A stretch of DNA of 64,000 nt from an uncultured Bacteroidota bacterium (GCA_903824665.1 CAIJXT010000019.1:37472-101471); one strand, 5' to 3'; shown: positions 1 to 10,065, counted from the stretch's first letter. Numbers and translations are program-made. The notes: a model not told the origin generated them from the sequence alone.

Positions 1-668
1 ATTTTCAGTATCACCATTACATTGGTACTACGCCGCGACTCCTTAATGCCGATATAGATGATCCAGGTTATAATTGCAGTGATCACAAAGGCCGGAATAT
101 TGCAGATAAATCTCACTCCTGCCACAATAGGGGCATTTGCCCACGCCAGCCTTGCAGCCTCATTAAGCCCATCTTTGGCTGTACAGTAGTCCGTTGCCAG
201 ATACTCAGGAATATGCAGCTGCATGCTCCCTATCTTAATACTGTTGACAAGTGATGTGAAATAGCTACTCCACGATATAGCCACTGCAATATTACCAATG
301 GCATATTCCATGAGCAGGTCCCAGCCTATGATCCAGGCTATAACCTCTCCAAATGCAACATAAGAATACGTGTACGCACTGCCCGATACCGGCACCATGC
401 TGGCAAACTCGGCATAGCAGATGGCCGAAAAACCACAAGCTACCGATACAAACAAAAACAAAAGAATAATGCCCGGACCACCATCAAAACTGGCCTTGCC
501 AATTGTAGAGAAAATACCTGCACCTACAATAGCTGCAATACCCATGAAGGTAAGATCGCGCACTGTAAGCACCTTCTGCATATTGGTGGCATGACCCTCT
601 ACAAGGCCATCTGCCACTTCTTTATTGATATGCTTCAGTGTCTTTTTACGGAATATGCCTTCGTTCAT
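1..668 (-). CDS. APC-family amino acid permease, 3' part missing
   Basis: Reading the minus strand from the ATG at 668 gives an uninterrupted frame of about 222 codons that runs off the window edge, so the C-terminal half or more is missing. The N-terminus (MNEGIFRKKTLKHINKEV) is followed by hydrophobic segments. The first carries GIAAIVGAGIFSTIG, the substrate-backbone-binding loop of APC permeases, and is followed by YAEFASMVPVSGSAYTYSY, typical of the CAT (cationic amino acid transporter) branch. The protein would be an inner-membrane amino acid importer or exchanger. Substrate cannot be told from this fragment. It is separated from the next gene by about 100 bp. Confidence 0.85.
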   Translation of the reverse strand, partial: MNEGIFRKKTLKHINKEVADGLVEGHATNMQKVLTVRDLTFMGIAAIVGAGIFSTIGKASFDGGPGIILLFLFVSVACGFSAICYAEFASMVPVSGSAYTYSYVAFGEVIAWIIGWDLLMEYAIGNIAVAISWSSYFTSLVNSIKIGSMQLHIPEYLATDYCTAKDGLNEAARLAWANAPIVAGVRFICNIPAFVITAIITWIIYIGIKESRRSTNVMVILK

Positions 669-771
669 TGTGTTGTTTCAGGTAACTATTTGTAGACCAG
701 AATACCAATATCAAATATTCAGACAGCAAACAACATCAGTGCATTTGCCACTACCACCAGTGCTTACCGGC

Positions 772-2748
772 TTATTTGCCATTATTCCCCTGCGGTTGTC
801 CCTGAGGCACTCCCGCTGCTGCCTGCTGTTGCGCCTGCGCTGCTGCCTGCTGATTTGCCTGCATCTGCATTATGGCTGTATTTATGCTTTGCTGTGCTAC
901 AACGTACTTTGGCTCCATCTGCAATACGGTTTGCCATACGCCTATAGCGTCTGGCACCTTGCCTGCCAGATAGTAACATACGCCCAGATTGTAGTATACT
1001 TCATATAACTTGGGGTAGTTAGGATACAATTTCTTGGCCATGTCGTAATTCGCCTTGGCACTGTCTGGCATATCCAGCTTCAGGTAGGCAACACCGCGAT
1101 TCATATACCCCGAAACAAACGTTGGATGAACTTCCAATGCCTTATTATAATACTTGATACCGGTACGCAGATCAGCACGCTTTTTAGCGGTATCTTTTAT
1201 CGCTTCAGAACGGTTTACATAAGACGAAGCAACATTGGCATTTACCAACACACTATTAGGAGCATTTTCGATATCGTGTGCAAAAAGTATCTCATCGTTC
1301 TTCCAATACTGATTCCGGTCTATAGTCTTAAAGGCAAACAAACCCGTGATCAGCACCATGCTGGCTGCAAGCGCCATGCGCCCGGTCTTGGCTGGCTGAA
1401 TCTTTTCCATACCCTTGTACAGGAAAAAAGCAACAGCAATACAAAATCCAACAGAAGAGTGGAATATCAGACGTTCACCCATTGTACCACCAATATTGAA
1501 AATGATGTTACAAATGATCAGCATATTCAGCAGGTAAAAAGCAATAGCAAAAGCCATAACACTGCGACGCTTGAAATAATAAACCAGATACCTGAACATG
1601 GTGCCATGTACCAGTAGAGAGAGCCAAACAGACCAGTGTGAGAATTTTTTGTATTCGATAGTATTATACGAGTAATCTGAACTGAGCGGATGCGGGAAAA
1701 TAAGCAGCTTCACATAATTCAGCGTGGTAGAAATCTTGGTAGCCAGTTTCTCCGGATCGGTAGCGTTAGCATACGGATTGTTCAGGATATCATTGTCAGA
1801 TGCAGCATTCATTGGCGCTACAATTGCCTTACGCATGGCCAGATATACCGCTATTACAGCGAAGTACGGAAGCGCCGCCTTTATACTCTTGCTGACATCA
1901 AAACCATTGAAAAGGTAAAAAGCAAGCGGCATAAGTATGATCATTGTAACCGCATATTCCTTGGCCAGAAAAGCAAGGAAAAGAAAAGCCATCGCCGTAT
2001 ACAGCAACGGTTTTTTTTCACCATTCTCGTAGTATCTGAATGCATAAATAAAGGTAAGGCACAGCAGTAACAGAGACATGATCTCATCCCGGCTCTTCAC
2101 ATTGGCAACAACCTCAGTATGTATAGGGTGAGCAGTAAACAGTACGGCGGCAATGAGCGCCATAATATGATTGTCCCTAAAAACAATATACCTGAGGAAG
2201 TACAACAACGCCAGCACACAACCTACATACCACAATACATTGAAAACATGCCTCGTATGCATATTACTGAGAAACTTCTGCTCAGCTTTCGACTTCATTT
2301 CATAACTCATCCCGCGATCCAGTATACTATCTACCTTCGCCTTTGGCACTGCCCCAAAAAACTGCTGCTCTACAGCAAACGTTAGTATAGACAGCGGCCT
2401 GTAACGCCCCCCGGACAGTTGGTTGGAGGAATTGAACTGACGGTAATAACTGTCAAAAGCATCCTTGGTCAGTATGTCCGGAATGCCGGCAAAGCCTTCA
2501 TGAACGTACTCATTCTTCACTATTACAATAGTATCGTCCAGTGCATACTCATGCTGAAACGTATTGCAATACAAAGCAAATGCCAGCAGACCTACGATAA
2601 TAGCCTGAAACTTAAACTCATACAGCCAGGCGGGAATTAACGCATCTCTGACTGCAGACACGGTAGGTATGCCCGCCGTTGATGTCTCCTTCTGCTGGGG
2701 TACCGCCTGCGCAGGCCTTTTTGTGGGGTTATTTGTCTTTTTTGCCAT
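772..2748 (-). CDS. TMTC-like multipass membrane protein with C-terminal TPR repeats
   Basis: 658 residues from an ATG at 2748. A Lys/Pro-rich cytoplasmic tail is followed by about ten hydrophobic segments starting near residue 48, then TPR repeats from about 520 to 630 and an Ala/Gln-rich tail. The early DD pair (residues 71-72), the RYRPLS stretch (about 115-120) and the HPIHTEVV...SRDE stretch (207-222) are typical of bacterial relatives of TMTC/PMT-type protein O-mannosyltransferases (GT-C fold), with the Asp pair as the usual catalytic site. A glycosyltransferase acting at the outer face of the inner membrane is therefore likely, but donor and acceptor are unknown. It lies just downstream of a shorter paralogue on the same strand. 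Confidence 0.75.
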   Translation of the reverse strand: MAKKTNNPTKRPAQAVPQQKETSTAGIPTVSAVRDALIPAWLYEFKFQAIIVGLLAFALYCNTFQHEYALDDTIVIVKNEYVHEGFAGIPDILTKDAFDSYYRQFNSSNQLSGGRYRPLSILTFAVEQQFFGAVPKAKVDSILDRGMSYEMKSKAEQKFLSNMHTRHVFNVLWYVGCVLALLYFLRYIVFRDNHIMALIAAVLFTAHPIHTEVVANVKSRDEIMSLLLLCLTFIYAFRYYENGEKKPLLYTAMAFLFLAFLAKEYAVTMIILMPLAFYLFNGFDVSKSIKAALPYFAVIAVYLAMRKAIVAPMNAASDNDILNNPYANATDPEKLATKISTTLNYVKLLIFPHPLSSDYSYNTIEYKKFSHWSVWLSLLVHGTMFRYLVYYFKRRSVMAFAIAFYLLNMLIICNIIFNIGGTMGERLIFHSSVGFCIAVAFFLYKGMEKIQPAKTGRMALAASMVLITGLFAFKTIDRNQYWKNDEILFAHDIENAPNSVLVNANVASSYVNRSEAIKDTAKKRADLRTGIKYYNKALEVHPTFVSGYMNRGVAYLKLDMPDSAKANYDMAKKLYPNYPKLYEVYYNLGVCYYLAGKVPDAIGVWQTVLQMEPKYVVAQQSINTAIMQMQANQQAAAQAQQQAAAGVPQGQPQGNNGK

Positions 2749-2884
2749 TCTGATTTTGTAATAGCCAAATGTAACTATTTATCCATTTTTGTCATAGTGC
2801 AATTGTAAAAAAGCACACCAATGACTGGGTTATGTGAAGACAAACCGAACATAAGCGCCAAAACGCTCAACATATGCCCCATCG

Positions 2885-4633
2885 TTACATTCCAAGCCGG
2901 GCAATAATGCTTTGCGGAATGTCCATGCCCAAACTACGCATTCTCCCTACCTGTTGCCTTGCCTTTTCATTCTGTCCGGCATCCAGGTATATCAGCAGCA
3001 GGTTGTTGTTAGCCATTGCATTGTATTTGTCCCTGCCCAGAAAACGCTCCAGGTGCTGTATCGCACCGGCAAGGTCGCGCTTTTCCATATCCACACGGGC
3101 CAGGTAAAAATCGCACCTGATGTAGTCTGATAGGCGCTGCTCTGTAAGCAGGTATGCCTCTGATGCAGCAACCGAATCTTTCTTCTGCAACAACTCACCA
3201 ATGTAAAAATTGAGGTATTTTTCTTTCGGATTTATGCGGTATGCTTTTCTGAATAGCTCTTCTGACCGCTTGAATTCAGAAGTATCGAGCCGTGCTGCAA
3301 GAGACATATTCGCAAACGCCGAATTGGGTGATGTCTCCACAGCCTGTGTCCAGAATGCACGGGGACTTTCAAAACTCTTCTGATGATTGTGATTGATAAC
3401 TGCAAACACACCACATACCGCAACTACCGATAAAATCAGTTGCTTCTCTGTTAGCTTATTTCTGAACAATACCGTTTGCGGTATCATCAACAGTAACCCT
3501 ATAACCGGCAAGTATAACCTGTGCTCAAAAGTTTGCTGATTCAGTGCATTGGGCACGAGCAGTGCCGGCATCAGGAAAAGAATAAACACCCCAAAGGATG
3601 CGTAGATCGCTTTTGGCCCTCCCTGGTTTTCACTGTCATGTACTCCATCCTTCCTCAAACTCAAAAAAACAACAATCCCGAGTATTACCAAAGCAGCGAT
3701 GCCAAAGTAAAGCACAGTATCTTCCTGAGTTGGAAACACACTCAGATTGAATGGCAGCACTACCTTTCCAATGTATTGAAGAATGACCGGCAACCTATGA
3801 ATAAAATCGTTGACTGCATCGCCGGTAGCAATACCTGAAGACTGAATTGTAGCCATTGCACGCGCACCAAACCAGATTAAAAAACATACAACCCACAATC
3901 CATACTGACGCGACAGACGGGTATCGTTCCACTGCTTGCCCATATACAATACCAACAGTAAAAAACCTGCCGGCGCTGCAAACACAGCTGTTTCTTTAGT
4001 AAAATATGCAAGTAGCAGCGTCACCCCGGACAACAAAAAGCTCTTGCCCTTTCCATCCACCGTATAACTGACCATATTGAGAAAGAATGCCAGCACAAAA
4101 ACCGCCAGCATGGTGTCATTTCGCCCGGGTATCCATGCTACCGCCTGTGATAAAACAGGGTGGACTGCAAAAATCAATGCCATCAGAAAGCTATGTCCCT
4201 TGGCTATTCCCAGCTTGATTCCCAACCTGTAAAACAACAAAACAGAAATCAGGTGCAACATCACATTAACCACATGATAACCACCCGGTTCTTCACCACT
4301 GATCTGGTAATTGAGAATCATTGCATCTGAGAACAATGGACGGTAATATGGGTCCTTTATAGCATCAAACAAGCCTCTTGTAAATGCCGTAATCAGGTTG
4401 TGAATATCCTCATTGAAGACTCTGAATTCTTTTACAAAAATGGTGTCGTCCAACTCTGTAAAACCGAAAGAAAATACCGGAAAGTACACCAGCAGTACTG
4501 CGGCAGCAAGTAGCAAACCGGGATACGGAATGATTTGCCCTGCTTTCTTTTCAGCTTGTATTGTTGCTGTGCCTTTTGCGGCTCCTGCACCACTCAACGG
4601 GGTGCTTTTCTGCTGTGCTTTGTACTTGCTCAC
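2885..4633 (-). CDS. TMTC-like multipass membrane/TPR protein, GTG start
   Basis: About 582 residues with the same architecture as its downstream neighbour: a DD motif (LDDTIFV) soon after the first membrane segment, RPLFSDAM, HPVLSQAVAWIPGRND (the counterpart of HPIHTEVV..SRDE), many hydrophobic segments and C-terminal TPR units. The frame extends upstream to a TTG at 4684. However, a Bacteroidota -7 box (TAnnTTTG) on the minus strand at 4654-4661 would place the transcript start downstream of that TTG, so GTG at 4633 is preferred. It is probably a GT-C fold glycosyltransferase of unknown substrate. The two genes look like an old tandem duplication. Confidence 0.72.
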   Translation of the reverse strand: MSKYKAQQKSTPLSGAGAAKGTATIQAEKKAGQIIPYPGLLLAAAVLLVYFPVFSFGFTELDDTIFVKEFRVFNEDIHNLITAFTRGLFDAIKDPYYRPLFSDAMILNYQISGEEPGGYHVVNVMLHLISVLLFYRLGIKLGIAKGHSFLMALIFAVHPVLSQAVAWIPGRNDTMLAVFVLAFFLNMVSYTVDGKGKSFLLSGVTLLLAYFTKETAVFAAPAGFLLLVLYMGKQWNDTRLSRQYGLWVVCFLIWFGARAMATIQSSGIATGDAVNDFIHRLPVILQYIGKVVLPFNLSVFPTQEDTVLYFGIAALVILGIVVFLSLRKDGVHDSENQGGPKAIYASFGVFILFLMPALLVPNALNQQTFEHRLYLPVIGLLLMIPQTVLFRNKLTEKQLILSVVAVCGVFAVINHNHQKSFESPRAFWTQAVETSPNSAFANMSLAARLDTSEFKRSEELFRKAYRINPKEKYLNFYIGELLQKKDSVAASEAYLLTEQRLSDYIRCDFYLARVDMEKRDLAGAIQHLERFLGRDKYNAMANNNLLLIYLDAGQNEKARQQVGRMRSLGMDIPQSIIARLGM

Positions 4634-4653
4634 GATCCTGATTTCGTTACAAA

Positions 4654-4661
4654 CAAATGTA
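4654..4661 (-). promoter_or_regulatory. -7 promoter box that decides the start of the 582-residue TMTC-like gene
   Basis: Read on the minus strand the box is TACATTTG, matching the Bacteroidota TAnnTTTG consensus, 20 bp upstream of the GTG at 4633. A clear -33 TTTG at the ideal distance is not seen, so confidence is moderate. Confidence 0.45.
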
Positions 4662-4697
4662 TTAAAGAGTGGCGACAAACCCAATTGACCTCAATAT

Positions 4698-4735
4698 AAA
4701 AGCCGGCAATCTGTTCGATTGCCGGCTTTCAAAAA
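4698..4735 (-). terminator. Rho-independent terminator
   Basis: Perfect inverted repeat with arms of about 12 bp (GCCGGCAATC / GATTGCCGGC core) around a 5-nt loop, flanked by A/T runs on both sides. Read on the minus strand it ends the gene at 4749-6779. It insulates that gene from the TMTC-like pair. Confidence 0.85.
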
Positions 4736-4748
4736 GATACTAATTGTA

Positions 4749-6779
4749 TTAGTTTGCTACGCTGATCCTTGTTGTGTGCCTGTTACCGTCTGCGGTAATG
4801 GCAGTGAGCAGGTATATTCCTGCTGGCTGATCAATAACAACATCTGTAGGCGTATTTGTTGTAACGTTGAATTCCTTTACAACTACACCTGCCACATTGG
4901 TAACAGCTACCTTCACCTGCTCAGTTGCAGTAGCAGTAATGTTCACTGTCAATGGGCCGCGTGTTGGGTTAGGATACACATTCAGTTTTGAAACCGCAGC
5001 TACGAGACCATTCACACCAGCAGTAGCGCCGGCAAGATGTACAGTAAATGGTTTTGTAGATGTTCCGCAGGTATTACGTGCTGTGTAGGTGAATGTTGAT
5101 GTTCCTGTATCCATTACAACGAAGAAGCCATGACCTATCAGTGCCGTCATCGCCATATTGTTTGTAGTCCATGTTCCGCCTGATGGTGTGCCATACACTG
5201 TGTAAGAACCACCCAATGCTATTGCCGCCGGGCCAGATACAGTAATTACAGGAGGCTGATTAACAAATATACGCTTCAGTACTTTTGTAGAACCAAAGGC
5301 TGTAGTCACCGTATAATAAACAGAGTCTCTGCCGAACTCAATACCTGTCACCAGACCAGTATCGTTTACTGAAGCCAGTGTATCATGTTTGTTTGTCCAA
5401 ACACCACCTGGCACAGAGGCCGTTAGCAATATCGAAGTACCGGTACAAACACTGTCAGGACCAGTTACAGTGCCACCCTGTGGCAACGGACCTACATTCA
5501 TCGTGATTGTAGACATGCTGGAACCACAGGTATTTGTCACTGCATAGGTTACAGTAGTCACTCCAGTGTCACGACCTTTGATAACATTAGATGAAACAAA
5601 TTTTGCTATAGTAGTATCAGCAGATGTCCATGTACCGCCCGGAGACGCATTGAAAAGAGCCAGAGTAGAATCAATACCTACGCTGTCATTACCTGTGATA
5701 GTTGAAGCTGGTATATCTACAGTAACAGCATGTGTTGCAAAACTTGCACCGCAACTGTTTGCCTGATAATAGGAGATCAATGAAGAACCATGCATAACAC
5801 CAGTAACATTACCTGCAGAGCTCACAACAGCAACTGAAGTAGTACCGCTGATCCAAACACCACCTGACACTGAAGAGGTAAGGTGTGTCCATGTACCAGC
5901 GCACAATGCAGATGCACCAGTGATTGTTCCGGCAGCAGGAAGTGTTTCAACAGTGATTACCATTGAAGATATCAATGATGACACACAGGCATTAGAGAAA
6001 TTGTATGTTACTGTATCAAGTCCTGATGCTACACCGGTAACTACACCAGACGCGTTAATTGTGCTGTGTCCTGAAACACCCACACTCCACAAGCCTGTTC
6101 CTATTACGTTGGCATTAGCCATCGTGATCATGTTACCAACACATACGTGAGTTGGCCCGGTCACAGGCGCTGCAGTAACTACAGTATCAACACGCATCAG
6201 CGTTGATGATAAAAAGGTGCCACAGGTATTGGTCAGTACATAATGAATGGTATCTACACCAAAAGAACGTCCCGTTACAACACCCAGCGCACTGATGGTA
6301 TCAATAACAGTGAGTACATTGCTCCACACACCACCCGGCATGCTGCTTGTCAGCGTTACATTACCACCATCACATACCGATGATGGACCTGAAATGATAC
6401 CGGCTGATGGCATATCTACATGCAATGCAGCAGCAAGCGATGTATCAGAACCAGCACTATTAAAAACAATACTGCGGTACATTACACCATGCAAAGTTGG
6501 GTTTGCAATCACTCCCAATGTGTCGTTTGTAGCCCAGAAATAACTGGTTCCGTTAAATACGGTATCCCAGGAAGTTCCGGCGTCTGTGGAAAACTCCCAC
6601 ATAAAGGTCATAGGAGTAGCGCCGGCACTTGTAGCAACGCGAAAATAAGCCGTATCTGTTGTACATACGGTGTCAGTGACAGGGTCTGCAGATACTACTG
6701 GCACTTGCGCCTTTGCCAAATTCGAGAAAAGGCTTAAACAAACAACCAGCAGGCCTGATAAGTAAACACTTTTTTTCAT
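4749..6779 (-). CDS. Secreted Ig-like repeat protein with T9SS type A sorting domain
   Basis: 676 residues. A standard signal peptide ends at about residue 24 (LFSNLAKAQ). From about residue 130 to 580 there are six diverged repeats with the pattern G-x-x-x-V-C-x-G...P-G-G-x-W-S, i.e. Ig-like/PKD-like modules. The last ~75 residues begin LNVYPNPTRGPLTV and end in short beta strands with AGIYLL, the classic type A C-terminal signal for the type IX secretion system. The protein should be exported across the outer membrane and either anchored or released; an adhesin or surface-structure role is inferred only. Single-gene unit closed by the terminator at 4698-4735. Confidence 0.85.
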   Translation of the reverse strand: MKKSVYLSGLLVVCLSLFSNLAKAQVPVVSADPVTDTVCTTDTAYFRVATSAGATPMTFMWEFSTDAGTSWDTVFNGTSYFWATNDTLGVIANPTLHGVMYRSIVFNSAGSDTSLAAALHVDMPSAGIISGPSSVCDGGNVTLTSSMPGGVWSNVLTVIDTISALGVVTGRSFGVDTIHYVLTNTCGTFLSSTLMRVDTVVTAAPVTGPTHVCVGNMITMANANVIGTGLWSVGVSGHSTINASGVVTGVASGLDTVTYNFSNACVSSLISSMVITVETLPAAGTITGASALCAGTWTHLTSSVSGGVWISGTTSVAVVSSAGNVTGVMHGSSLISYYQANSCGASFATHAVTVDIPASTITGNDSVGIDSTLALFNASPGGTWTSADTTIAKFVSSNVIKGRDTGVTTVTYAVTNTCGSSMSTITMNVGPLPQGGTVTGPDSVCTGTSILLTASVPGGVWTNKHDTLASVNDTGLVTGIEFGRDSVYYTVTTAFGSTKVLKRIFVNQPPVITVSGPAAIALGGSYTVYGTPSGGTWTTNNMAMTALIGHGFFVVMDTGTSTFTYTARNTCGTSTKPFTVHLAGATAGVNGLVAAVSKLNVYPNPTRGPLTVNITATATEQVKVAVTNVAGVVVKEFNVTTNTPTDVVIDQPAGIYLLTAITADGNRHTTRISVAN

Positions 6780-7011
6780 GTTCTGTTTTTTATAAAATTC
6801 CTGTATTAAATAATCATTAAGAGCAGCTTATGATTTCAATAACTGCCATAGCAAGCAATATATTACCGCGAAAGCAGCAATAATCACGCAAATCTAATCA
6901 ATTCAAACCAATATTTTGCAATGTGGGAATGACGATATTCATATAATTTGTTCGACTATACGAAAAAATCCAATACCATAAAAAACAGCTATCCTGTAGA
7001 TATACAACGAC

Positions 7012-7419
7012 TTATTGGGCTACTAAGGTTTGTTTCAGACTATCGATCTTCATATCAGAGCGCCGGCCATCGGTTGGCTCATCTTTGTGCTCCCGGATAT
7101 CCCTGGTTATGATCAGAACACCGTCGTCGAGACCCTTGCCCAATACACGCAACGCAATTTCACCTGCCTTGATGGCCGCTGACTGCTTGCTGTCAGGGTT
7201 GGCATCGTAGTACTCGTTCGACCCTATAATCAGTTTCAGTGTCACTTTTTCAGAGTTGAAATCACGTTTGGTACGTGCCTGCACCGATAATGCACCGGGA
7301 ATAAGCCCTGACACACTGTCCTGATAGTCCTGCAATTGGGCCATCGTGATCATTTGCTGTTCTTCGCACCCGGCAGAGATCAAAGCAACCAGAAACAAGC
7401 CTGCAAGCACTACTTTCAT
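7012..7419 (-). CDS. Small predicted lipoprotein of unknown function
   Basis: 135 residues. The N-terminus MKVVLAGLFLVALISAGC ends in a plausible lipobox with Cys18 followed by acidic EE, which in Bacteroidota can favour surface export of lipoproteins. The rest is charged and contains no motif I recognise (segment GKGLDDGVLIITRDIREHK). It follows dapB by about 40 bp on the same strand and may be co-transcribed with parA-parB-dapB. No function is proposed. Confidence 0.65.
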   Translation of the reverse strand: MKVVLAGLFLVALISAGCEEQQMITMAQLQDYQDSVSGLIPGALSVQARTKRDFNSEKVTLKLIIGSNEYYDANPDSKQSAAIKAGEIALRVLGKGLDDGVLIITRDIREHKDEPTDGRRSDMKIDSLKQTLVAQ

Positions 7420-7458
7420 ACAATTCTATTTTTTTGTGGTTACCAATGATGCTCTCCG

Positions 7459-8178
7459 CTACCTGATGCCCAGAACATCTCTCATATTGAAGATCCCTGA
7501 TTTGCCTGCAATAAACTCTGCCGCCAGTACGGCACCCAATGCAAAACCGTCCCGGCTATGCGCAGTGTGAATGATTTCGATATCATCAATTGCTGATGTA
7601 TACTTTACCTGATGGGTTCCCGGCACTTCACCGCTTCTTGCAGCATGTATTGGTACGATACCATCAGACGGCCTTCCGTCCAATGCCCAGCCTTTTCTAT
7701 TTTTTATTCGTTCAACGATCTGTTCTGCAAGCGTTATCGCAGTGCCGCCAGGCTTGTCCTTCTTATGCACATGGTGTGTTTCGTCCACAAAAACATCATA
7801 TTCCGAATGACCATTCATCAATTGCGCCAACAACTTATTCACTTCAAAAAAGATGTTGACACCAATACTGAAATTAGATGCATGCAACATGCCTGTGCCA
7901 TTTGCCAATGCATATTCCTGCACCCTTTGCAGGTGGTCATTCCAGCCGGTTGTACCGCTCACAACATTCACACCCGCATCTATGCATTTCACCAGGTTTG
8001 CGGCTGCGGCTTCAGGCCCTGTAAATTCTATAGCCACATCTGCTTTCTGCAGATGCGCTTTGGTAAGCTCGTGGATGTTTTCTGTTGTAATTCGCAACAC
8101 TACTTCGTGATTGCGCAGTAATGCAGCACGCTCTATAGCCTGCCCCATTTTACCATACCCTATGATGGCTATTTGCAT
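7459..8178 (-). CDS. dapB: 4-hydroxy-tetrahydrodipicolinate reductase
   Basis: 239 residues from the ATG at 8178; an in-frame TTG two codons upstream overlaps the parB stop and is less likely. DapB reduces 4-hydroxy-tetrahydrodipicolinate to tetrahydrodipicolinate in the lysine/diaminopimelate pathway in the cytoplasm. The NAD(P)-binding GYGKMGQ lies at residues 7-13. The family signature ETHHVHKKDKPGGTA starts at about 133 and contains the catalytic His pair and substrate-binding Lys. Length is typical for the Bacteroidota form, which is shorter than the E. coli enzyme. The start lies 2 bp after the parB stop, so translation is probably coupled. Confidence 0.95.
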   Translation of the reverse strand: MQIAIIGYGKMGQAIERAALLRNHEVVLRITTENIHELTKAHLQKADVAIEFTGPEAAAANLVKCIDAGVNVVSGTTGWNDHLQRVQEYALANGTGMLHASNFSIGVNIFFEVNKLLAQLMNGHSEYDVFVDETHHVHKKDKPGGTAITLAEQIVERIKNRKGWALDGRPSDGIVPIHAARSGEVPGTHQVKYTSAIDDIEIIHTAHSRDGFALGAVLAAEFIAGKSGIFNMRDVLGIR

Positions 8179-8180
8179 GG

Positions 8181-9089
8181 TCAAAGGTTCATTTTACTCA
8201 TAATACGCTCCAGATCTTCATCGTTGTAAAACTCGATGAGAATATTTCCCTTTCCACTCTTTTTCCGGTCCAGCTTTACACGGGTCGAAAAGTGCGATGC
8301 CATGCCGTCTTCAATACGCTTGTAGGCTATCGGCAACTTGGGCGCTGGCGCTTTTGATGCTGTAGCCGGCAACTCTGCTGCCATTTGCTTTACCATCTGC
8401 TCTACCTGCCGCACCGAAAGTCCTCTTTGCATTGTTTCTCTGAACACATACAGCTGCTGCTCTACATGATCCAGCCCTATTATCGCTCTCGCATGCCCCA
8501 TGGTAAGTTGGGCATCGCGCACTGCACGCTGCACATCAGGAGGCAGTTTCAGCAGGCGCAGATAATTGGCTACCGTACTTCTTTCCTTCTTCATACGCTC
8601 GGCCACCAGTTCCTGAGTAAGACCGCATTCGTCCATCAGCTGCCGGTAACTAAGCGCTATTTCTATTGCATTCAGGTCTTCGCGTTGCAGGTTTTCCAGC
8701 AATGCCATTTCGAGTATTCCCTGACTATCGGCGGTACGCACATAAGCCGGAATGTCGGTGAGACCTGCCATTTTAGAGGCGCGCAACCTGCGCTCTCCAC
8801 TGATCAGCTGATAGGTATTTGCGCCAACCTTTATTACAGTAACGGGTTGAATAACATCATGTAGCTTTATGCTTTCAGCCAGCTCCTGCATGGCTTGCGG
8901 CTCAAAATCGCGTCGAGGCTGCTTGGGGTTTACTATGATCTGCGAAAGTGGTATTCGGGCTATCGAATTATTGTTCTGACCAGATACGGCTGGCACACCC
9001 TCCTTGGGTGTATTGATCTCATCGTCAATGGTATCGAGCAATGCCCGGATACCTTTACCCAAACCCTGTTTTTTATGTAACTGCGACAT
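8181..9089 (-). CDS. parB: Chromosome-partitioning protein ParB
   Basis: 302 residues. ParB binds centromere-like parS sites and acts as a CTP-dependent clamp in chromosome segregation. The sequence starts with the conserved GLGKGIRALL (about residues 9-18). The CTP/ParB box GERRLRASKMAGL lies at about 98-110, and a helix-turn-helix follows (LTQELVAERM...STVANYLRLL, about 155-180). The C-terminal dimerisation region ends in an acidic stretch. It lies between parA and dapB on one strand. I saw no obvious parS palindrome of the TGTTCCACGTGGAACA type in the window. Confidence 0.95.
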   Translation of the reverse strand: MSQLHKKQGLGKGIRALLDTIDDEINTPKEGVPAVSGQNNNSIARIPLSQIIVNPKQPRRDFEPQAMQELAESIKLHDVIQPVTVIKVGANTYQLISGERRLRASKMAGLTDIPAYVRTADSQGILEMALLENLQREDLNAIEIALSYRQLMDECGLTQELVAERMKKERSTVANYLRLLKLPPDVQRAVRDAQLTMGHARAIIGLDHVEQQLYVFRETMQRGLSVRQVEQMVKQMAAELPATASKAPAPKLPIAYKRIEDGMASHFSTRVKLDRKKSGKGNILIEFYNDEDLERIMSKMNL

Positions 9090-9255
9090 GCCTTAAAAAT
9101 ATTAGATGGGTGTAGCGCGTTTGTCAGTTACCTTCCTGAAGCACGCAGCAAAATAAAAATGTGTGAACAATCTGTTTGCAATCACATCAGGGCACATTTT
9201 AAACTTGCATAGCTATACCCGCTTTTGTAGTTCAGACGCCGATCCTGTTTCCGTA

Positions 9256-10065
9256 TCAGACGTCTGTTTCAAATATCTTGTCCTCGTTTTTGATCTTTGT
9301 CATATTGTTCTTCTGAAGGATCTCCTTCGCGAGATTCAGGTAGTTAACGGCACCTGTGCTTTCCGCGTCATACAGTAGCGCGGGCATACCAAAACTCGGC
9401 GCCTCGCCCAAACGGGTATTGCGGTGCAAAATCGTATTGAATACCAGATCGCCAAAGTGGTTCTTGATCTCTTCAACCACCTGATTCGACAACCGCAGGC
9501 GACCATCATACATGGTCATCAGTATTCCCTCTATCTTCAGCTTGGCATTAATACGGGTCTGTACTATTTTGATCGTATTCAGCAGCTTACCCAACCCTTC
9601 CAATGCAAAATACTCGCATTGTACGGGTATCACCACGCTATCTGCAGCAGTAAGTGCGTTTACGGTTATGAGACCGAGAGAGGGTGAACAATCGATAATA
9701 ATAAAATCATACGTAGCACCTACAGAATCAAGTGCCTTCCTCATCACATGCTCCCTGTTGGGCTGATTGATAAGCTCAATCTCGGCGCCTACTAGATCCA
9801 GATGGCTGGGTATGAGATGCAGATTGGGTGTATCAGTCTCCAGCACCACCTGCGATGCCGGTGTTTCGTTTACCATGCAGTCATACAGGCTGATCTGAAC
9901 ATTCTTCAGGTCAAAACCATTTCCCGTAGTACTGTTAGCCTGCGGATCTGCATCAACAAGCAACGTTTTATATTCCAGAACAGCAAGACTTGCCGCCAGA
10001 TTGATAGCAGTAGTTGTTTTACCTACACCGCCTTTTTGATTCGCAATTGCAATTACTTTAGCCAT
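9256..10065 (-). CDS. parA: Chromosome-partitioning ATPase ParA (Soj)
   Basis: 269 residues. This deviant Walker-A ATPase dimerises on nucleoid DNA and moves ParB-parS complexes. The deviant P-loop KGGVGKTTT is at residues 11-19. LLVDADPQ (Walker A') and FIIIDCSPSLG (Walker B) follow in the expected order. No N-terminal DNA-binding extension is present, as expected for chromosomal Soj-type proteins. It is followed by parB after a 166-bp gap. The last 15 residues are an extra charged tail (NNMTKIKNEDKIFETDV). Confidence 0.95.
   Translation of the reverse strand: MAKVIAIANQKGGVGKTTTAINLAASLAVLEYKTLLVDADPQANSTTGNGFDLKNVQISLYDCMVNETPASQVVLETDTPNLHLIPSHLDLVGAEIELINQPNREHVMRKALDSVGATYDFIIIDCSPSLGLITVNALTAADSVVIPVQCEYFALEGLGKLLNTIKIVQTRINAKLKIEGILMTMYDGRLRLSNQVVEEIKNHFGDLVFNTILHRNTRLGEAPSFGMPALLYDAESTGAVNYLNLAKEILQKNNMTKIKNEDKIFETDV

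Noticed and set aside
8181..10065. parS site near parA-parB
   Set aside because: No 16-bp palindrome of the TGTTCCACGTGGAACA type was seen in this window.
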